Source of the DNA: an uncultured Lysobacter sp.
GTDB lineage: Bacteria; Pseudomonadota; Gammaproteobacteria; Xanthomonadales; Xanthomonadaceae
Length of the DNA stretch: 9,550 bases
Direction of reading: 5' to 3'
Assembly (NCBI GenBank): GCA_946479915.1
Contig: CAMLHR010000026.1
Location: 1 to 9,550 of the forward strand
Part shown: piece after piece, positions 5,449 to 9,550 of the stretch
Layout of the letters: every line of letters begins with the position of its first letter
Numbering within the stretch: the first letter of the stretch is position 1
Translations under genes and position numbers: made by a program
The notes under the pieces: model-generated
What the model was told of the DNA's origin: nothing
Seen by the model: only the letters and a program-made list of their open reading frames with translations
The model's database searches: none

Positions 5449-8400
5449 CTATTCCATTGTGACCCGCTTCCGATTGTCCACGGACACGCGGTCGATCAAC
5501 TTGTTGTAAGGATCGAACCCCGCCTCGTACGGCTCGGCGTCCACCACCACGGTGATCGTGGGATCCGCCTCGGTGATGCGATGCCGTTCCAGGTACAGCA
5601 CCGGCTGGTCGGACTCCTCGCCCGTGCGCGACTCGCCGAACACGCCGACCTCCACCCAGTCGTCGATGTCGGTGGGCGTCTCGTTGCCCTCGCCGTCCGC
5701 GTACAGCTTGGCCGCATGCAGGTCGAGCGTGACCTCGTACCGCCCGTCGTCGAGCTTCCTGGCCGATGCTTCCTGCACGCGGTTGTCGAAGAAGCTGATC
5801 TTCTCGAACAGGTCGGTGATCAGCTGGTCGTGCTCCGGGCCGGCCTCCTCGCGGATGTAGGCCACGAGCTCGGCGGACGTGGTGTACGGCGGCTGCTGGT
5901 AGCCCTTGTCCTGCAGGAAGCGGCGCAGCGCGCGGTTGAGCGTCTCCTCGCCGATCTCCTCGCGCAGGCGGTAGAACACCAGCGAGCCCTTGCGGTAGTG
6001 GATGTACTGTTGGTTCTCGACGCGGTACAGCGGCAGTTCCTCGACCACCTCGCCGCCGCGGCCGGACAGGTAGCGGTCCAGCTCGTACTTGAGGAACTGG
6101 CGCATGTGGTCGCGGCCGTACTCGCGCTCCATCACCATCAGCGCCGAGTACTGCGACAGCGACTCGGACAGCACGGTGGCGCCCTGCACGTTGGCGCCGA
6201 TGACCTGGTGCGCCCACCACTGGTGCGCGATCTCGTGCGCGGTGACGTAGAACACGTAGTCGATGTTGGTCGTGTCGCGCAGGTCGGCGATGAAGCCGAT
6301 CGACTCGGAGTACGGGATGGTGCCGGCGAAGCTCTGCGCGAAGCCGGCGTAGCGCGGGAACTCGACGATCCGGACCTGGTCGTGCTGGTACGGGGTGAAC
6401 TCGGCCTCGAAGTACGCCAGCGACTTCTGCACCGACTCGATCATCCGGTCCACGTTGAAGGCGTGCGCCGGGTGGTGGTAGATCTCGATCGGCACTTCGC
6501 TGCCGTCCGGCCGGCGGTACACGCCGGTGCGCACGTCCCACTCGCCGGACAGCCAGGCGTGGAAGTCCAGCATCGGCTGGTCCAGCGCGTAGTCGAAGCA
6601 CGCACGGCCGTCGCGCTCGTACTGGCGGACCAGCTTGCCGGGCGCCAGCGCCACCTGCTCCGACGCGGTGCAGATGGTCGTGCTGAAGTCTATCCAGTCG
6701 GCGTCGTCGCTGATGTACGTGCTGGCGCGCGCGGCCTCGTCCTCCAGCTTGGGCATCCGGCGCGGCTCGCCGAGGTCGCGCTTGCGCCGCTCGTTGCGGT
6801 CGGCGATCTCGACGCCGGCGTTGTAGCCGAACGTCGGGAACGCCAGGTTGTTGAAGAAGCTGCCGTTGTCCACGAACTGGGTCTGCGACTGACCGTTCTC
6901 GATGCCGTCCGGGTGGTAGTCGACGGCGAAGCGGAAGGTCCGCTCCGCGCCCGAGGGCAGCGGTTCGGCCAGTCGGTAGATGCGGTAGCCGGCATCGGCG
7001 TCGTGGTGCACCAGCTCCGCGGCGCCGCCCAGGTCCACCGACACCAGCGCCTCGTCCTCGGCCATGGCGACGTGGACGTCGCGGATGGGCGTGGCGTGCG
7101 GGTTGTGGACGTGGTACTCGATGTCCGCGGTCATCGACTGCGCGTGCGGCCGCAGGTCCACCTCGGAGCGGCTGGCCAGGATGCGCGGCTGCGGGAGGTT
7201 CTCGTACTGCTTGTACTCGCGCTCGACGCGCGCCATCAGGTCGAGCTGTTCGTCCGGCGACACGTACTCGTTGCGGATGTTGGTGTTCCAGAACAGGAAC
7301 CCGCCCCACGCCACGAACGCCAGCGTCGCCACGCCCAGGGCCACGCCGAGCGGGCCGTGCAGGCGCTGGCGCGCCAGCGCGAGGCGCTGCCCGCGCCCGC
7401 CGCCGGTGCCCCGCACCCACAACGCGGTGCACAGCAGCAACAGCGCCAGCAGGAACAGCGCCCAGTACGCCTGGAACGCGAGCTGGCCGGCCAGGAAATG
7501 GCCGTAGCCGTTCATGTCCGAGTACGGGGCGTTGGGCCAGCCGCCGAAGTTGTACAGGTTGTGGGTGAAGTCCATCAGGCCCAGTGCGGTCTGCAGCACC
7601 AGCACCAGGATCAGCAGCGCGTAGCCGAGGAACTTGTTGTTGCTCAGCACCTGCAGCGCGAGCGCCATGCCGCCCATCAGCACGAAGATCACCGAGTCCA
7701 GCGCCAGCGTCTGCAGGTACACCAGTGGCTCGAGTACCGTGTAACCGCCCGCCAGCTGGATGGCCATGGCGACCAGCGCGCCGGCCAGCTGGAAGCTCGC
7801 GATCACCGCGACCAGCGTGCAGAACTTGGCCAGCAGCGGGACCCAGTCCGGCACCGGCATCGCGTCGGTGACCTCGTCGATCTTCGCGCCGCGTTCCTTC
7901 CAGACCAGTTCGCCGGCGTAGAACAGCACCACGATGATCAGCAGGAAGCTGTAGCTCTGCTGCAATGCCTGCAGCATCTGCGAGGTGACCGGCCACACCG
8001 GCGTGTCGTACATGGTCGACATGTCGAGCGCGAGCGGGATGAAGTTCGCCAGGCCGAATGCGAGCAGCACGAGGAACGGCACGCTGCGGAACACGCCGAA
8101 GGTATCGAAGCGCAGCTGGTGCAGGAACTGCTGCCAGGTGGCGTGGCGGCCGAACACCGGCGAGTGGCGCGGGACGGCGACGGGCACCGGCGCGGGCGCG
8201 GCGAAGGGACGCGTGACGAGGCCGTTCCGGCTGCGCCGCCACAGCTTGCGCCGGGTGCCGCTGCGCACGGTCCGGAACAGCGCGAAGGTCGCGCCCAGCA
8301 GGCCCAGCGCGATGGCGCTCCACAGCGCGCGATTGGCCAGCAGGTAGCTCGCGACTTCCGGCAGGTTGGTGTTGCGCTCGGCGGCCGACCAGTAGCGCAC

Positions 8401-9057
8401 CGTGCGCGACAGCGCGCGGATGCCAAGCGGGTCGAGCAGCGTCGCCAGCTGCACGTTGTCCAGGTCGCGCAGCAGCGTGCCGCTGACCGCGTACAGGACG
8501 AAGAAGGCGATGACGCCGATGTACACCCACAGGATGCTGCGCGTGGTCACCGCCAGCACCGCCAGCAGCGCGCCGGTGAACAGGATGTTCGGCAGCACCA
8601 TCACGGCGAGCGCCCAGCCGTACGGCACCAGCGACACCGGGCCCAGGCGGGCCTCGTCGATCCACGGCATGAACTGGGCGATGAACAGGCCCGCGGCGAT
8701 CACCAGGTACAGCACGACGCTGGCGACGAACGCGGCGCCCAGGCGCCCGGCGAGGTAGTCGCGCTTGCGGATCGGGCTGGCGAAGAACAGCTCCGCCGTG
8801 CCCTGGTCGAAGTCGCGCAGCAGCGCGCCGCTCACGAAGATCGTGATGATCAGCATCCCGATCAGGGTGAACGCGGTCATCCAGGTGGCGACGACCACGG
8901 GCGCGTTGCGGTGCACGTTGCCGATGCTGCCGCCGATCTGGATCGCATCGCTGCTGGCCGCGCCGAAGGCCATCAGGGCGAGCAGCGCCGCGAGCAGCCA
9001 CAGCAGCGGGGACCGGAGCTGCTCGCGCAGCTCGAAGCGGAAGAATTCGAAGGTCAT
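5449..9057 (-). CDS. ABC-2-type permease fused to M1-like zinc aminopeptidase
   Basis: A 1202-residue fusion. Residues 1-550 form two ABC-2-type permease lobes of about six membrane segments each (roughly 17-35, 57-78, 107-127, 145-170, 175-193, 244-263; then 323-344, 368-383, 410-436, 448-472, 476-495, 525-547). They are joined by an Arg-rich linker (264-310). A thirteenth segment (571-590) leads into an M1-like peptidase domain (~600-1120), ending in a beta-rich tail. HEIAH (941-945) with QWW after it supplies two zinc ligands. Glu965 in LSESLSQYSA is the likely third, 19 residues after the motif rather than the usual 18. Tyr1021 starts a YRKG block like the YxKG of M1 enzymes. No classic GxMEN motif is visible; the nearest candidate is TIPYSES (913-919). 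With the N-terminus inside, 13 segments place the peptidase in the periplasm. It follows its ATPase gene by 12 bases with a weak SD (GGGG), so translation is probably coupled. Substrate unknown. Confidence 0.9.
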   Translation of the reverse strand: MTFEFFRFELREQLRSPLLWLLAALLALMAFGAASSDAIQIGGSIGNVHRNAPVVVATWMTAFTLIGMLIITIFVSGALLRDFDQGTAELFFASPIRKRDYLAGRLGAAFVASVVLYLVIAAGLFIAQFMPWIDEARLGPVSLVPYGWALAVMVLPNILFTGALLAVLAVTTRSILWVYIGVIAFFVLYAVSGTLLRDLDNVQLATLLDPLGIRALSRTVRYWSAAERNTNLPEVASYLLANRALWSAIALGLLGATFALFRTVRSGTRRKLWRRSRNGLVTRPFAAPAPVPVAVPRHSPVFGRHATWQQFLHQLRFDTFGVFRSVPFLVLLAFGLANFIPLALDMSTMYDTPVWPVTSQMLQALQQSYSFLLIIVVLFYAGELVWKERGAKIDEVTDAMPVPDWVPLLAKFCTLVAVIASFQLAGALVAMAIQLAGGYTVLEPLVYLQTLALDSVIFVLMGGMALALQVLSNNKFLGYALLILVLVLQTALGLMDFTHNLYNFGGWPNAPYSDMNGYGHFLAGQLAFQAYWALFLLALLLLCTALWVRGTGGGRGQRLALARQRLHGPLGVALGVATLAFVAWGGFLFWNTNIRNEYVSPDEQLDLMARVEREYKQYENLPQPRILASRSEVDLRPHAQSMTADIEYHVHNPHATPIRDVHVAMAEDEALVSVDLGGAAELVHHDADAGYRIYRLAEPLPSGAERTFRFAVDYHPDGIENGQSQTQFVDNGSFFNNLAFPTFGYNAGVEIADRNERRKRDLGEPRRMPKLEDEAARASTYISDDADWIDFSTTICTASEQVALAPGKLVRQYERDGRACFDYALDQPMLDFHAWLSGEWDVRTGVYRRPDGSEVPIEIYHHPAHAFNVDRMIESVQKSLAYFEAEFTPYQHDQVRIVEFPRYAGFAQSFAGTIPYSESIGFIADLRDTTNIDYVFYVTAHEIAHQWWAHQVIGANVQGATVLSESLSQYSALMVMEREYGRDHMRQFLKYELDRYLSGRGGEVVEELPLYRVENQQYIHYRKGSLVFYRLREEIGEETLNRALRRFLQDKGYQQPPYTTSAELVAYIREEAGPEHDQLITDLFEKISFFDNRVQEASARKLDDGRYEVTLDLHAAKLYADGEGNETPTDIDDWVEVGVFGESRTGEESDQPVLYLERHRITEADPTITVVVDAEPYEAGFDPYNKLIDRVSVDNRKRVTME

Positions 9058-9069
9058 CGCGTCGCCCCG

Positions 9070-9550
9070 TCAGGCCGCCTGGCGCGCGTGCAGGCGCAGG
9101 CGCTGGAAGTACACGTCCTCCAGGTCCGGCGGCACCGGCTCGAAGCCGGCTTCCGGACGGTCCGCGCTGAACACGTGCAGCACGGGCTGCCCCGCGACCA
9201 GGCGCTTGGACAGCACGACGTGGCCGGCCTCGTAGCCGGCGACCTCGGCCTTGCCGACCTGCTTGCGCCACACCTGCCCTGCCAGCGCGTCGATCGCATC
9301 GGACGGCTTGCCGGTGAGCAGCACCTGGCCCTTGTCCATGATCGCCATCGTCGGGCACAGGTCGGTGACGTCCTCCACGATGTGCGTGGACAGGATCACG
9401 GCGACCTGCTCGCCGATCTCGGCCAGCAGGTTGAGGAAGCGGTTGCGCTCCTCCGGGTCGAGGCCCGCGGTCGGCTCGTCCACGATCACCAGGCGCGGGT
9501 TGCCGAGCAGCGCCTGCGCGATGCCGAAGCGCTGGCGCATGCCGCCGGAG
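9070..9550 (-). CDS. ABC transporter ATP-binding protein, partial (C-terminal part)
   Basis: C-terminal ~160 residues of an ABC ATPase whose start lies beyond the right edge. Reading in from the edge come the signature SGGMRQRFGIAQAL, Walker B RLVIVDEPTAGLD with its catalytic Glu and D-loop, and the H-loop VILSTHIVED. These show an intact nucleotide-hydrolysing half. Walker A and the Q-loop are outside the window. A C-terminal extension of ~80 residues follows, ending DLEDVYFQRLRLHARQAA, as in exporter-type ATPases (DLEDVF-like end). The Met encoded at 9538-9540 is internal, because the SGG signature continues in frame to the edge. The stop (9070-9072) lies 12 bases before the permease-peptidase ATG, so the two form one operon and presumably one complex in the inner membrane. 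Confidence 0.95.
   Translation of the reverse strand, partial: SGGMRQRFGIAQALLGNPRLVIVDEPTAGLDPEERNRFLNLLAEIGEQVAVILSTHIVEDVTDLCPTMAIMDKGQVLLTGKPSDAIDALAGQVWRKQVGKAEVAGYEAGHVVLSKRLVAGQPVLHVFSADRPEAGFEPVPPDLEDVYFQRLRLHARQAA

Noticed and set aside
5105..9358. Minus-strand open frame of ~1400 codons overlapping the permease-peptidase gene, XRE gene and ATPase.
   Set aside because: Arg/Ala/Pro/Gly-rich translation without any domain, in a different frame from two clearly recognised proteins; a GC-bias shadow.

Overview
The window is GC-rich (strong G/C third-position bias) and gene-dense. It looks like a chromosome of a gammaproteobacterium of the Lysobacter/Luteimonas/Xanthomonas group. That placement rests on the PutA tail, a REP-type repeat of the GTGGGAGC...GCGA kind, TTG start use, and the FadL, WrbA and ABC-permease/aminopeptidase genes. 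It is an inference from gene flavour, not a phylogeny.

Layout on the left. A 3' fragment of putA (proline catabolism) enters from the left edge; its first ~110 bases do not read as PutA. It is followed at once by a small zinc-ribbon protein (510-800) whose Shine-Dalgarno overlaps the putA stop. Then comes wrbA (876-1475), an FMN quinone reductase, which meets a MerR-family regulator (1867-1472, minus) tail to tail over a shared CTAG. The regulator is divergent from a fused glutaredoxin-MauE/DoxX membrane protein (1910-2668). Between them lies a promoter closely resembling the mercury-type MerR promoter. A bidirectional terminator and a REP unit close this block.

Middle. A FadL-type outer-membrane channel (4114-2741, minus) is divergent from a rhomboid intramembrane protease (4235-4927). 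A short XRE-family regulator (5051-5410) follows.

Right. A minus-strand operon runs in from the right edge: the C-terminal part of an ABC ATPase (9550-9070), then after 12 bases a 1202-residue protein (9057-5449). The latter fuses a two-lobe ABC-2-type permease to a membrane-anchored M1-like zinc peptidase predicted to be periplasmic.

Most worth a second look are the MerR/Grx-MauE pair, whose mer-like operator is paired with an altered metal-binding site, and the ATPase/permease-peptidase machine. The window shows no tRNA, rRNA, CRISPR array or recognisable transposase gene. Long open frames opposite or across these genes (for example 5105-9358 minus and 2822-4234 plus) are GC-driven shadows and are not annotated.
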